64,000 nucleotides of DNA from DATFCK01 sp963728975 (GCA_963728975.1 CAVSMF010000001.1:248001-312000); one strand, 5' to 3'; positions 34,841-43,650 are shown, counted from the first letter of the stretch. The notes: a model not told the origin generated them from the letters alone. Made by a program: numbers and translations.

Positions 34841-35590
34841 TCAACTCGGCGGCGACACCATTAACCGGGCCAGAACCGCCCGTTGAGCCGCGATCAAATC
34901 GCCAATTCCTTTCCGTCCCAACCCGAGCATCTGATCCAGTTCGCTCTGATTAAACGTCGCTTCCTCACCGGCGCCTTGGACTTCGACGAACTCGCCGTCC
35001 TCAGTCGCGACCAGGTTGAAATCGACCGTGACCGCTTTGTCTTCTTCATAGTTAAGATCGACAATCGCCTGGCCTGCGAGAATCCCCGCGCTCACCGCTG
35101 CGACCAGCTTCCGGATCGGCGGTGAATCCACCTTCTTCTCATTAGCCAGCTTTCGACAGGCAATCGCGACTGCCAGACTGGCCCCGGTAATGGCCGCGGT
35201 CCGGGTTCCACCATCGGCCTGGAGAACATCGCAATCGACCCACATGGTCCGCGGCCCGAGTTTTTCGAGGTCCACCACGGCCCGAAGCGAGCGGCCAACC
35301 AGCCGCTGGATCTCGGCGCTCCGCCCGTCAATCCGCCCTTTGGCGATATCACGCTGCTTCCGGGTGTTCGTGGAATAGGGCAGCATCGAGTATTCGGCGG
35401 TCAACCATCCGCCGCTGACGTTTTGTTCCTTCATCCAACGGGGAACGATTTCCTCGATCATCACCGCGCAAATGACCCGGGTCTTGCCCATCGATACCAG
35501 GACGGAACCGGCGGCATGCGGGGCGATATCTAAATCGAAACTGACCGGCCGAATCTGATTGGCAGCGCGGCCATCGGGACGTGGTTGCAT
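34841..35590 (-). CDS. rph: Ribonuclease PH
   Basis: 249 residues. Motifs MLPYSTNTRKQRDI, DGRSAEIQRLVGRSLRAVVD, TMWVDCDVLQADGGTRTAAI and GILAGQAIVDLNYEED are those of RNase PH, the phosphorolytic exonuclease that trims the 3' ends of tRNA precursors. All phosphate-binding arginines appear present. Length matches E. coli (238) with a short extension. It may be co-transcribed with gmd across a REP pair. Confidence 0.96.
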   Translation of the reverse strand: MQPRPDGRAANQIRPVSFDLDIAPHAAGSVLVSMGKTRVICAVMIEEIVPRWMKEQNVSGGWLTAEYSMLPYSTNTRKQRDIAKGRIDGRSAEIQRLVGRSLRAVVDLEKLGPRTMWVDCDVLQADGGTRTAAITGASLAVAIACRKLANEKKVDSPPIRKLVAAVSAGILAGQAIVDLNYEEDKAVTVDFNLVATEDGEFVEVQGAGEEATFNQSELDQMLGLGRKGIGDLIAAQRAVLARLMVSPPS

Positions 35591-35597
35591 GCCAGCA

Positions 35598-35945
35598 AGC
35601 TAAAGCACCAAACTCCAATATCCAAGTTCGCCACGGCGAATCCATTTAATTGTTCGAGGGTTGCCACGGTCGCAAGACCCAACCGGAGCTCTCAGATTCA
35701 GCTCAGATCCGCTTAATTCGCGAAATCCGCGGGCCCGATTCACCGAGAAGTCCTCTGCCAAATTCGGGTTTAACCGCGGATGACGCACCGCGCGAAGCCG
35801 CAACCCAAATCGCAACCACGGATTACGCTGACCACTCGCATGGGCTTACATGGAATACTGCCCACGAAACACACGAAAAGACGCGAAAACCTGTAGATTG
35901 GTCTCTTTTTCATTCGTGTTTTTCGTGTATTTCGTGGGCAAACAG
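35598..35945. repeat. Mixed repeat remnants upstream of rph
   Basis: AGCACCAAACTCCAATATCC (35604) belongs to the CTCCAA family. AACCGCGGATGACGC (35772) and CCACGGATTACGCTGACC (35815) match the 1.2-kb element. CCCACGAAACACACGAAAAGACGCGAAA (35861) is inverted at 35910-35938 (TTCGTGTTTTTCGTGTATTTCGTGGG). No gene is seen. Confidence 0.65.
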
Positions 35946-35965
35946 TACGGAGGGGTCTGATCTCT

Positions 35966-36134
35966 AGGGCGTGTTGCCCAAATGCTCTTCTTGTCATGTC
36001 GAGCGAAGTCGAGACATCTCTTACTGCTAAATGCTAAAAATTCTTAAAATGAGAGATTCCTCGACTTCGCTCGGAAATGACAAAGTAGGAAATGCCAACC
36101 TGAGATGTTGCCGCCCATTTGGGCAACACGCCCT
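35966..36134. mobile_element. 169-bp MITE-like element with perfect 19-bp terminal inverted repeats
   Basis: AGGGCGTGTTGCCCAAATG at 35966-35984 is the reverse complement of 36116-36134. Inside lies a second imperfect palindrome (GTCGAGCGAAGTCGAGACATC near 35997 against CCTCGACTTCGCTCGGAAATG near 36059). There is no ORF. Flanking target duplication is not clear. It lies just upstream of the proposed rRNA promoter. Confidence 0.7.
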
Positions 36135-36206
36135 CTAATTTTAGTACGTGGATAGTGGGTCTAGAGATTATGAGGTAAAAATCGGCAAAAAAATCGGCCG
36201 GGACCG

Positions 36207-36234
36207 TTGACGCCCGTAAAAATGGGGCTAGTTT
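36207..36234 (+). promoter_or_regulatory. Candidate promoter of the 23S-5S unit
   Basis: TTGACG at 36207-36212 and TAGTTT at 36229-36234 with a 16-base spacer. It is the best -35/-10 pair upstream of 23S and lies about 450 bases before the mature 5' end, between the MITE and the leader hairpins. Confidence 0.4.
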
Positions 36235-36305
36235 GTTGGTCCCGCCGGAAGCGGGCCCCGAATGCGTTCGGGGGCGTTCTACGTACATTTGGGACTGCAA
36301 ATTGA

Positions 36306-36392
36306 ACTCAATTTTGTCCCCGCCTTCGCCAAGGCTACGGCGGCCAAGCCGTTGCTGAGGAGGAGGATCGGGAAACAGAATTGAGTTTTTTT
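36306..36392 (+). other. Terminator-like long-loop hairpin in the rRNA leader
   Basis: ACTCAATTTTGT (36306-36317) pairs with ACAGAATTGAGT (36375-36386, one G-U or mismatch) followed by a run of T to 36392. The loop contains a CGCCTTCGCCAAGGCTACGGCGG repeat, also seen at 42.2 and 42.4 kb. As it lies before a boxA-like site, it may be a repeat insertion rather than a working terminator. Confidence 0.35.
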
Positions 36393-36419
36393 GTGGGCTG
36401 AATGTGCGTAAAAGGTTTA

Positions 36420-36451
36420 CCCCGAAGAATTTCGGGGCTGGTTCTTTGACA
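36420..36451 (+). promoter_or_regulatory. Hairpin plus boxA-like antitermination site
   Basis: CCCCGAAGAATTTCGGGG is a short hairpin, followed by TGGTTCTTTGACA, which resembles the rRNA boxA consensus TGCTCTTTAACA. This hairpin/boxA order is typical of rRNA leaders and spacers bound by the Nus factors. It supports transcription reading into 23S from upstream. Confidence 0.5.
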
Positions 36452-36506
36452 TCTACATACAGGGTAGTAAGAAAGTACAACTTTAAGAGCTGAGTCTGAA
36501 ATATCT

Positions 36507-36530
36507 GTAGCGGCGGTCTACGACCGCCGG
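36507..36530 (+). repeat. GTAG-tagged REP in the rRNA leader
   Basis: GTAG then CGGCGGTCTACGACCGCCG. Nearly identical to the copy after 23S at 40219. Confidence 0.7.
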
Positions 36531-36560
36531 TCTATAGGAGAGTTTCAGTTATCAAAGAAT

Positions 36561-36680
36561 CTTCCAGCTCCAGTTTTAAGCTGCGCATGTAGACGCGACG
36601 TCCTCGTCGCGTTGGGAACTCAAAAAAGCGGCGGGGACGCCGCTTCTACTTTTGCGCGCCTTGAAACTGGGGCTGGAAAC
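36561..36680 (+). repeat. Leader stem enclosing a REP pair
   Basis: CTTCCAGCTCCAGTTTTAAG (36561-36580) is nearly complementary to TTGAAACTGGGGCTGGAAAC (36661-36680). The loop holds a REP pair: GTAG then ACGCGACGTCCTCGTCGCGT at 36589, and at the right end (to 36649), on the minus strand, GTAG then AAGCGGCGTCCCCGCCGCT. The outer stem ends a few bases before the 23S 5' end and may serve in processing. Confidence 0.6.
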
Positions 36681-36977
36681 AGATTGATCAAGCTACAAAG
36701 AGCGCATCATGGATGCCTTGGTGCCAATAGGCGATGAAGGACGTGGTAAGCTGCGATAAGTCACGGATAGCGGCAAACACGCTTTGACCCGTGAATGTCC
36801 GAATGGGGTAACCTGAGTGGGGCAACACCTGCTCGAGCTTGTGTGAATTCATAGCACAAGCATCGCGAAACCCGGCGAAGTGAAACATCTCAGTAACCGG
36901 AGGAACAGAAATCGAAAGAGATTCCGTCAGTAGTGGCGAGCGAAAGCGGAACAGGCTAAACCTCCGCCATTTCAGCA

Positions 36978-37082
36978 TCTGAAGAAAAGACAGACAGGAT
37001 TTACAGGATTATGCAGGATGTCAGAAGAGAGCTTCTGGATTTCTAATCCTGTTAATCTTGTTAATCCTGTCTAGTTCGTCAG
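36978..37082 (+). repeat. 23S insertion 1: ACAGGATT family hairpin
   Basis: GACAGGATTTACAGGATTATGCAGG and, 20 bases on, CTAATCCTGTTAATCTTGTTAATCCTGTC form inverted arms. It replaces the tip of the short variable hairpin that lies between the AACAGGCTAAACC and GGTTGTAGGAGCC segments (near E. coli position 270-290, estimated). Related words occur at 29434 and 43001. Confidence 0.75.
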
Positions 37083-37414
37083 GTATTGAAGTGGCGGGGG
37101 GGTTGTAGGAGCCCGACGTGGCAGTGCAAAGGTTAGGTGAAGCTTCTGGAAAGCTGCGCCAGAGAGGGTGAAAGGCCCGTAACCGAAAACTGGAGCACGC
37201 CTAGGGATTTCCTGAGTAATACGATGCACGTGAAACTTCGTATGAATCTGCGCGGACCACCGCGTAAGCCTAAATACTCATTGGCGACCGATAGTGAACC
37301 AGTACCGCGAGGGAAAGGTGAAAAGAACCGCTGTGAGCGGAGTGAAATAGTACCTGAAATGATGTGCTTACAAGGTGTTAGAGCCGGGCCTTCTCTGCTG
37401 GCGCAGAGAAGCCC

Positions 37415-37520
37415 CTAATTGCGGATCGCGGAATGCGGACTGCGGATTGAGAGAAAAACGTGCGGCAGCGCGTCACAAATTCCAATTCGAAATCGGCAAT
37501 CCGAAATCCGAAATCTCAGG
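37415..37520 (+). repeat. 23S insertion 2: GCGGAT/ATCCGAAATCCG hairpin
   Basis: TTGCGGATCGCGGAATGCGG and ACTGCGGATT at the left, AATCGGCAATCCGAAATCCG at the right. It sits in the highly variable hairpin equivalent to helix 25, where extra sequences are known in other bacteria. Left and right arms are complementary only in part. Confidence 0.7.
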
Positions 37521-38668
37521 GCCATCGGAGATGGCCCGGTAATAGCGTGCCTTTTGCTTAATGAGTCTGCGAGTTACTGTCAGTGGCGAGCCTAAGTCGT
37601 TCTGCGATGGAGGCGAAGCGAAAGCGAGTCCGAAATGGGCGTTTCAGTCGCTGGTAGTAGACCCGAAGCGGAGGTGATCTACCCATGAGCAGGATGAAGC
37701 GCGGGTAATACCGCGTGAAGGACCGAACCCGTGAAGGTTGAAAACTTCTGGGATGACTTGTGGGTAGGAGCGAAAGACTAATCAAACCCCGTGATAGCTG
37801 GTTCTCCCCGAAATAGCTTGAGGGCTAGCCTCGTGTGCTGATCCAAGGAGGTAGAGCACTGGATGAACTAGGGCCCATACCAGGGTACCGAACTCAATCA
37901 AACTCCGAATGCCTTGGAGCGTAACACGGGAGTCAGTGCGTGAGGGATAAGCTTCACGCGCGAGAGGCAAACATGCCAGACCAGCAGCTAAGGTGCCCAA
38001 ATACCGTTTAGTGGAAAGGATGTGAGGTTGCACAGACAGTGAGGATGTTGGCTTAGAGGCAGCCATCATTTAAACAGTGCGTAATAGCTGACTCATCGAG
38101 CGATCTCGCGCCGATAATGATTGGCGATAAGCGGTATACCGAAGCTCTGGAAGACGTTTGGTTTCGACCAGACGGATTGGTAGGGGAGCGTTCTGAATGC
38201 ATCGAAGCAGGAGGGGAACCGACTGTGGAGCGTTCAGAAGTGAGAATGCAGACATGAGTAGCGATAAGACAGGTTAAATTCCTGTCCGCCGTAAACCCAA
38301 GGTTTCCTGGGGAAGGTTCGTCCTCCCAGGGTTAGTCGGGACCTAAGTCGAGGCCGAAGGGCGTAGACGATGGAAAGCAGGTTTAATATTCCTGCACCGG
38401 CTGTGGTTAAGCTCGGAAGGGACGTTTCTGCAGAGATGGTCCGTCGATTGAAAGTGACGGTCCCTGCCGCAAGGCGGGGGACGGGGAGGCCTCGGCTGAA
38501 CCGGATCCATTAAAGCGGGAACCAAGAAAAACTTCCGGGTGTTCCCACGGTTGCCCGTACCGTAAACCGACACAGGTGGGTGGGCATAAATGTGCCAAGG
38601 CGCGTGAGTGAAACCTCGTTAAGGAACTCGGCAATCTAGCCCCGTAACTTCGGAAGAAGGGGTGCCGG

Positions 38669-38837
38669 CTCCATTTTGCGTTGAGCAAAATGGAGAAGCA
38701 CCAAATTCCAAGCACCAAGCACCAAACCAAGTGCGGCTTCGCCGACAACCGTTTGGAGCTTGGAGATTGAAAATTCTCTGGAGCTTGGAGATTGGTGATT
38801 GGAGCTTCTCCGTTTTGAGCGCAGCTCAAAATGGAGC
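38669..38837 (+). repeat. 23S insertion 3: nested CTCCAA/TTGGAG hairpin in the helix 63 region
   Basis: An outer palindromic layer (CTCCATTTTGCGTTGAGCAAAATGGAG at 38669 and its counterpart near 38808-38835) encloses a copy of the dispersed family (CAAATTCCAAGCACCAAGCACC, then GGAGCTTGGAGATTG). It lies between GTAACTTCGGAAGAAGG and AACAAAAACACAGCAC, i.e. in the helix 63 region. A nested repeat inside a repeat inside rRNA. Confidence 0.75.
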
Positions 38838-38984
38838 CGGTCGCAGTGAAATGGGTCAACCGACTGTTTAACAAAAACACAGCACTCTGCCAAGTCGTTA
38901 AGACGACGTATAGGGTGTGACACGTGACCAATGCGGAAAGATTACGGTAAGCGGTTAGCCAGCCTCTTCTGGATTCTTCTTTGG

Positions 38985-39085
38985 GAGTCCACAGATTTCG
39001 CAGATTCACACAGATTTAAGGAAGGCAGGACGCAGGTTTCTCCTTCTCCATTCATCTGTGAAAATCTGTGTTCATCTGTGGATAA
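38985..39085 (+). repeat. 23S insertion 4: CACAGATTT family hairpin in the helix 68 region
   Basis: GTCCACAGATTTCGCAGATTCACACAG at the left and ATCTGTGAAAATCTGTGTTC plus ATCTGTGGATAAC at the right are inverted. It lies between the GTGTGACACGTGACCAATGCGG region and GGCCGTAACTATAACGG, in the arm matching helix 68. Confidence 0.75.
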
Positions 39086-39132
39086 CAAAAGACAAGAGCC
39101 TAGAAGTGGCTGGCGAAGCTGCGAGCCCAAGT

Positions 39133-39212
<80 letters not shown>

Positions 39213-39718
39213 GTGTAACGAGTTGACCGCTGTCTCAACGAGGAGCTCAGCGAAGTTGTAATGGCGGTGAAGATGCCGCCTACCCGCAGTAGGACGGAAA
39301 GACCCTATGCACCTTTACTACACGCTGTTACTGTTGTTTCGGTTTCGATGCTTAGCGTAAGTGGAAGGCTTTGAAGCGGCCCTTTTGGGGGTCGCAGAGC
39401 CGCCAATGAAACACCACCCTTCGGTACTGGAATAACTAACCCCGACCATCAACTGGTTGGGGGACACTGGCAGCCGGCTAGTTTTACTGGGGCGGTATCC
39501 TCCCAAAGAGTAACGGAGGAGTACGAAGGTTGGCTCAACCTGGTTGGCAATCAGGTGACGAGTATATGGATATAAGCCAGCTTAACTGTGAGACACACAC
39601 GTCGAGCAGATACGAAAGTAGGTCCAAGTGATCCGGTGGTTGAACGTGGAATTGCCATCGCTCAACGGACAAAAGGTACGCTAGGGATAACAGGCTGATC
39701 CTGCCCAAGAGCTCATAT

Positions 39719-39785
<67 letters not shown>

Positions 39786-39800
39786 CCGGCTGTTCGCCGG

Positions 39801-39834
<34 letters not shown>

Positions 39835-39975
39835 CGAGACAGTTCGGTCCTTATCCACTGTGGGCGGAGGAGATTTGAGGGGTTCAGACCTTAGTACGAG
39901 AGGACCGGGTCTGACGAACCGCTGGTGTTCCAGTTGTTCTGTCAAGAGCAATGCTGGGTAGCTATGTTCGGAAAG

Positions 39976-40006
<31 letters not shown>

Positions 40007-40120
40007 CTATCCCAAGATGAGATCTCCCTGAAGGGTCGTGGTAGACCACCACGTTGATAGGCTCCGGGTGCAAGCATGGTAACATGTTCAGCTCAGGAGT
40101 ACTAATAACCCGTTCGGCTT

Positions 40121-40193
40121 GATCATTTACTTTTCTGTTAACCCATCGCTTCGAGAAATCGAGGCGATGGCACACAGAAGAGACAAATGATCT
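40121..40193 (+). other. Hairpin at the 23S 3' end
   Basis: GATCATTT (40121) pairs with AAATGATC (40186-40193), TTCTGT with ACAGAA, and CCATCGC with GCGATGG inside. It starts within the last bases of 23S and could be a processing signal for RNase III. Confidence 0.5.
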
Positions 40194-40218
40194 CAAACCA
40201 AAACAAAGCCTTAATGTT

Positions 40219-40355
40219 GTAGCGGCGGTCTATGACCGCCGCACTAATTCTCCCTGTATGTAGATTTCAGAGAACCAGATCAATGGCTGATAGCGGATAG
40301 TTAATTGTTGATGGTTCTTTTACATTGTTAGGTAGCGGCGATTGACCCAATCGCC
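40219..40355. repeat. Two GTAG-tagged REPs between 23S and 5S
   Basis: 40219-40241 is GTAG then CGGCGGTCTATGACCGCCG. 40332-40355 is GTAG then CGGCGATTGACCCAATCGCC. Both point the same way. Nothing else is seen between 40194 and 40430. Confidence 0.7.
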
Positions 40356-40433
40356 ATGAACGAGCGTCCCTAGAGACTCGGCCTCGCGCTTGCGTCGCTG
40401 CGAAAGCAGCGAAATGCCAGTGCGGTTCCGCAC

Positions 40434-40548
40434 TCTGGTGACCTTAGCGCAGTGGCCCCACCCGTTCCCATTCCGAACACGGAAGTGAAACGCTGCAGCC
40501 CCGATGGTAGTGCGACGATAGGTCGTGCGAGAGTAGGACGTCGCCAGA
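40434..40548 (+). rRNA. 5S ribosomal RNA
   Basis: About 115 bases. TCTGGTGACC at the 5' end pairs with GTCGCCAGA at the 3' end; CCCACCCGTTCCCATTCCGAACACGG, GAAGTGAAACGCTGCAGC and CGATGGTAGT and GCGAGAGTAGG are the usual conserved segments. It is the only intact copy in the window and is followed by a terminator. Confidence 0.95.
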
Positions 40549-40552
40549 ACTG

Positions 40553-40590
40553 AAAACCCAGCAGGTCGTGAAAAGATCCGCTGGGTTTTC
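40553..40590 (+). terminator. Rho-independent terminator after 5S
   Basis: AAAACCCAGC (40553-40562) and GCTGGGTTTT (40580-40589) form the stem with a 17-base loop, ending in a T-rich run. Confidence 0.75.
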
Positions 40591-40612
40591 TATTGGTACT
40601 CACAGTGTTGCC

Positions 40613-40754
40613 CGTCCTGCTCTCGCACGACGCGGCGGAACGCCGCATGTCGTAAGAGAACCGAGCGAATGGGATGAGCGAGATAGACGGTCAGGCCGGC
40701 GAGGGTAGCGGGTGAATGAGCGGGAGCGAATGAATCAATAGGACGTCGCCAGAA
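40613..40754. pseudogene. 5S fragments in both orientations
   Basis: GTCCTGCTCTCGCACGAC at 40613-40630 is the reverse complement of the 3' part of 5S. ATAGGACGTCGCCAGAACC at 40738-40754 is a direct copy of the 5S 3' end. Between them lie 100 bases with CGAATGGGATGAGCGAGATAGACGG, a stretch also found in the next degenerate copy. Confidence 0.65.
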
Positions 40755-40791
40755 CCCAGCCCCGAAACCTTTCGGGGCTGGGCTTTTTTTT
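40755..40791 (+). terminator. Strong rho-independent terminator
   Basis: CCCAGCCCCGAAA and TTTCGGGGCTGGG (40755-40767 and 40770-40782) form a perfect 13-bp stem with a 2-base loop gap, followed by at least eight T. Confidence 0.85.
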
Positions 40792-40920
40792 GTACGTCCG
40801 TTTCCGGGGAGCGCACGCGCCTCGCATGCAATGCCAGTCCGGCTCGGACCGAGGGTGCCCTCGCCGTCGCGAACTTTGTTCCCCTTTCCCGCCCTCAACT
40901 TTCAACCATCAACTCTCTTC

Positions 40921-41313
40921 TCTGGTGACCCGAGCCTATTGGCCCCACCCGTTCCGATTTCGAAACACGAAAGTGAAACGTTGCAGCGCAACTAGTCTAG
41001 CCACGCCGAAGCCGTTCGAAGGCGGCATGGTATTACGGCCGCAGGCCGTAAGAGAATCGAGCTGATGGGAGGCGAACAAGATAGATGGGCAAGCCGACAC
41101 GCCGAAATGAGCGAGAGCGAATGAGTCAATTGAGCCGGTGGGCAGGTAGTGCAAGCGTCTCGCTTGCTCGCAAGCCGGAGGCTTGCCCCACTTTACGACC
41201 CGTCATGAAGCGAATAGCGAGAGTTCCTCCGTCCGAGCCGGACTGGCATATCGCTCGGAATGACACGAGAAAAACGCTGAGACGGTAAACAGGTGCTAGG
41301 ACGTCGCCACAAC
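40921..41313 (+). pseudogene. Decayed 5S rRNA copy split by about 300 bp of repeats
   Basis: 40921-40990 matches the first ~70 bases of the intact 5S (TCTGGTGACC, GGCCCCACCCGTTCCGA, AAGTGAAACGTTGCAGC) with several changes. The 3' end (TAGGACGTCGCCACAAC) reappears at 41297-41313. The interruption contains the GCCGTAAGAGAATCGAGC stretch shared with 40650 and a REP pair at 41146-41191 (GTAG then TGCAAGCGTCTCGCTTGC; on the minus strand GTGG then GGCAAGCCTCCGGCTTGC). Confidence 0.7.
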
Positions 41314-41348
41314 TTGTACGGTCATCTGGGGGAGCGCTTCATTTTAAT

Positions 41349-41750
41349 TCAGCGCAGCGCCGAAACGGTTTTCACGTGACCGTATCGCAAGATCAGGTCG
41401 TCAGCAGTCATGAGGGTAAATCTGTTGAGCCGCGCCGTTGCCACCAGCACTCTGTCTGCCGGGTCACTATGGAATTTGCCGGGCAAATTGTAGGCTTCCC
41501 AGGCGATCTCGTGTGTCACGTCGATTGTCCCAGCCTGCAACTGGCCAAGAGAAAGGTCCTTCCATTCCGAAAACCGGTGCTTCAATTGTAAAAAACCGCG
41601 GTCTATTAGTCGCGCGATTTCCAACGTGGAGATGGCGGAGACAAAATGTTGTTGCGCGGAATCGAGCAAGAGACGGCGAGTTCTCGCGCCCAGCCGGTTC
41701 GGGTCCTCCTGACTCCAAATCCAAACGTGGGTATCAAGCAAATACTTCAC
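41349..41750 (-). CDS. PIN-domain toxin (VapC-like)
   Basis: 133 residues from a GTG that overlaps the antitoxin stop (GTGA). KYLLDTHVWIWSQEDPNRLG gives the first PIN acidic residue, SAISTLEIARLID the second, and HSDPADRVLVATARLNRFTLMTADD the C-terminal acidic cluster. Members cleave RNA (tRNA or rRNA) with Mg2+ or Mn2+. The long upstream extension in the same frame lies inside the antitoxin gene. Paired with a Phd-type antitoxin, so it is a mixed VapC/Phd module, a common combination. Confidence 0.88.
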   Translation of the reverse strand: MKYLLDTHVWIWSQEDPNRLGARTRRLLLDSAQQHFVSAISTLEIARLIDRGFLQLKHRFSEWKDLSLGQLQAGTIDVTHEIAWEAYNLPGKFHSDPADRVLVATARLNRFTLMTADDLILRYGHVKTVSALR

Positions 41751-41980
41751 TGCACAAGCCAGTCTTTTTCCATGTCGGAACGGATGATATCGCCTTTGAT
41801 CTCCATCCATCCTTTCAAAGCGCCCAACTGACGCTTCTTCGGCGGGCTCTTAACGATCGGCTCAACCCGGGCAATTGGCTTGCCGCGCAAAGTCACGGTG
41901 AGCGGCTTGCCATTTTTCTGCACTTCTTTGAGCATCTTGATGCATTTCGCTTTGAACTCTGAGATCAACACCGTCTTCAT
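41747..41980 (-). CDS. Phd/YefM-type antitoxin
   Basis: 77 residues. MKTVLISEFKAKCIKMLKEVQKNGKPLTVTLRGKPIARVEPI is the typical Phd/YefM N-terminal DNA-binding dimer domain; the C-terminal part (residues 50-77, DIIRSDMEKDWLVQ) would neutralise the toxin. ATG at 41980 has GGGA 5 bases upstream. It probably represses its own promoter with the toxin. Confidence 0.88.
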   Translation of the reverse strand: MKTVLISEFKAKCIKMLKEVQKNGKPLTVTLRGKPIARVEPIVKSPPKKRQLGALKGWMEIKGDIIRSDMEKDWLVQ

Positions 41981-41989
41981 AGTTCCCAA

Positions 41990-42017
41990 ATAATACTTAG
42001 TCTATTGACTAGGTCAA
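41990..42017 (-). promoter_or_regulatory. Toxin-antitoxin promoter and operator
   Basis: On the minus strand TTGACC (42017-42012) and TATTAT (41995-41990) are spaced by 16 bases. TTGAC-CTA-GTCAA is a perfect palindrome at 42005-42017 overlapping the -35, a suitable operator for the antitoxin. Confidence 0.65.
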
Positions 42018-42463
42018 CTAGTTCGTGATTGGTTCGACCTTTTCCGTTCAGTGATCCGTTCCCATTCCGAACACGGAACTGAAACGCCGCAGCTCGCTTG
42101 CCACGCCGAAGCCAAGCGAAGGCGGGTGTCGTCCCACTTTTTCCTAAAATCTCCCGCGCTCACGCGTCACCCGCCTAAATTAGTGATACGTGACCAGCCT
42201 TCGCCAAGGCTACGGCTCGCCAAGCAAGCACATCCTTCCCTTCGATTGAAATGCTTCCCGAAAATCATCCGCTTGCATCCGCGTAATCCGGGTGATGACG
42301 GCAGTGACGAGTGATGTGTGACAAGTGACAAGCCCGAAGGAGGATTTTTCTATGTTAAACCTGCCAGAAGTTCATTGACATTATCAACGAGCCCGCCTTC
42401 GCAAGGCTACGGCGTGGCAGGCAGATCGATTTGCTTTGGCCTGATTTACCGTAGGTTGTCTCT
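42018..42463. repeat. Gene-free region with a third 5S fragment and repeats
   Basis: 42053-42092 (GATCCGTTCCCATTCCGAACACGGAACTG, then AAACGCCGCAGC) matches the central part of 5S. CCTTCGCCAAGGCTACGGC at 42200 and CCGCCTTCGCAAGGCTACGGCG at 42392 belong to a repeat family that also occurs in the rRNA leader. No gene seen. Confidence 0.6.
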
Positions 42464-42976
42464 ATGCTTACAAGTCAAAAGGTTGTCGACGCCATTAACG
42501 AGCAGATCGGTTACGAATTCAGCGCTTCACTCCAGTATTACGCCATCGCGGCCCACTTCGCGGCCGAAGCGCTGCCCCAGCTCTCTTCTCATTTCTTTAA
42601 GCAGGCGGAGGAAGAAAAAGGGCATGCCCTGCGTTTCATGAAATATATAGTCGACGCCGGCGGACGCGTGACCATCCCGGCAATTGACGCGCCAAAATCG
42701 AAATTCAAAACCCCGCGCGACGCGGTAAAGCTTTCGCTCGACCAGGAAATTCACGTGACCAAGCAAATCAACGGATTAGTGGAACTGGCCCGGAAACAGG
42801 ACGACTACATCACCATCAACTTTCTCCAATGGTTTCTGACCGAACAACTCGAGGAAGTTTCGTCGATGGATAATTTGCTCAAAATCACCGAGCGCGCGGG
42901 TAACGACCTGCTGCAGGCCGATGAATACCTGGCCCGGGTCGGGATCAAGCCGATGTCGCAACCGCCGGCGGAGTGA
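42464..42976 (+). CDS. ftn: Bacterial ferritin (non-haem)
   Basis: 170 residues forming a four-helix bundle. Ferroxidase residues are seen in INEQIGYEFSASLQYY, AEEEKGHALRFMKYI (Glu and His pair) and TEQLEEVSSMDN. It oxidises and stores iron in a 24-mer shell. Length is like FtnA. It stands alone after the rRNA/toxin region, with a repeat and a possible promoter upstream; start ATG follows GTAGGTTGTCTCT without a strong Shine-Dalgarno. Confidence 0.9.
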   Translation: MLTSQKVVDAINEQIGYEFSASLQYYAIAAHFAAEALPQLSSHFFKQAEEEKGHALRFMKYIVDAGGRVTIPAIDAPKSKFKTPRDAVKLSLDQEIHVTKQINGLVELARKQDDYITINFLQWFLTEQLEEVSSMDNLLKITERAGNDLLQADEYLARVGIKPMSQPPAE

Positions 42977-43064
42977 GCCGGGCCAAACCGGATTCCAGCT
43001 AGACAGGATTAACCCGATTTTCACGAAACCCAAAAAAGAGTCGGGGTTCTGAAGGGTGACCCAA

Positions 43065-43123
43065 GTAGACGCGAGCTCCCGGTCGCGTTGGCTAACCCCA
43101 GAGCGGTGGGACGCCGCTTCCAC
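43065..43123. repeat. REP pair after the ferritin gene
   Basis: GTAG then ACGCGAGCTCCCGGTCGCGT at the left, and on the minus strand at the right GTGG then AAGCGGCGTCCCACCGCT. This is the same two-member combination as in the rRNA leader at 36589-36649. GACAGGATTAACCCGATTTTC at 43004 is a fragment of another family. Confidence 0.75.
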
Positions 43124-43192
43124 TTTCGGGGCCAGGCATTTTAACTATTTAACGGCTTGCTCTCGCGGTCAGGCCGGGCGTTCAATGACCGG

Positions 43193-43477
43193 ATGAAAAT
43201 CAAATCGTTACTCTGCATATTCGTGGCGGGAAGTATTGCTCTGAGCAGCTCCCTATTCGCCCAAACCGCTACCATGACCGGCAAGGTGGTGGCGGTCAGC
43301 CGGTCCAGCATCACCGTTCAGAAGGACAGCGAAGAATGGGTGATCAAGCGCGTTCCCAGCACGAAGATCAGTGGCGATATGACGGTCGGTTCCACCGTTA
43401 CGATTACGTATAACGAGCCGGATGGGCAAAAGAAGGAGACACCGATGGGCGGAACGCCCACGCCCGCGGAAAAATGA
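43193..43477 (+). CDS. Small secreted protein, paralogue 1
   Basis: 94 residues from MKIKSLLCIFVAGSIAL, a clear signal peptide ending near LFAQ. The mature part (TATMTGKVVAVSRSSITVQKD..EEWVIKR, then VGSTVTITYNEPDG) looks like a small beta-barrel similar to DUF5666-type domains. It shares the pattern TGxVxxVxxxxIxVQKxxxxWxI with the next gene. Periplasmic, function unknown. Confidence 0.7.
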   Translation: MKIKSLLCIFVAGSIALSSSLFAQTATMTGKVVAVSRSSITVQKDSEEWVIKRVPSTKISGDMTVGSTVTITYNEPDGQKKETPMGGTPTPAEK

Positions 43478-43590
43478 GTTAGGCAGGGGCAAAGGTCCTC
43501 AACTGCCACGGGGGAAAAATCGCTGGGGAGTGAATTCCCCTAGCGGTTGGGTGTCAGCCGTCGGATTGCGTCAATCAGTGGGTCCGCCGC

Positions 43591-43650
43591 GGACGTCTCG
43601 GAGAGACGTCCCTACCTGTTTGATAGCAATTGAGGTCAATCGCCGCTTCC
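43591..43650. repeat. Two REPs between the small secreted paralogues
   Basis: On the minus strand, 43615-43591 reads GTAG then GGACGTCTCTCCGAGACGTCC, and 43650-43627 reads GGAAGCGGCGATTGACCTCAA, matching the 40332 family. Confidence 0.6.

Noticed and set aside
35591..36684. Search for 16S rRNA or tRNA genes upstream of 23S
   Set aside because: No conserved 16S segment and no tRNA cloverleaf or TTCGANTC-type T-loop in a suitable context was found.
41751..41810. N-terminal extension of the PIN toxin to 41810
   Set aside because: It would overlap the antitoxin by 60 bases; the GTGA overlap and the KYLLDTH start define the toxin better.
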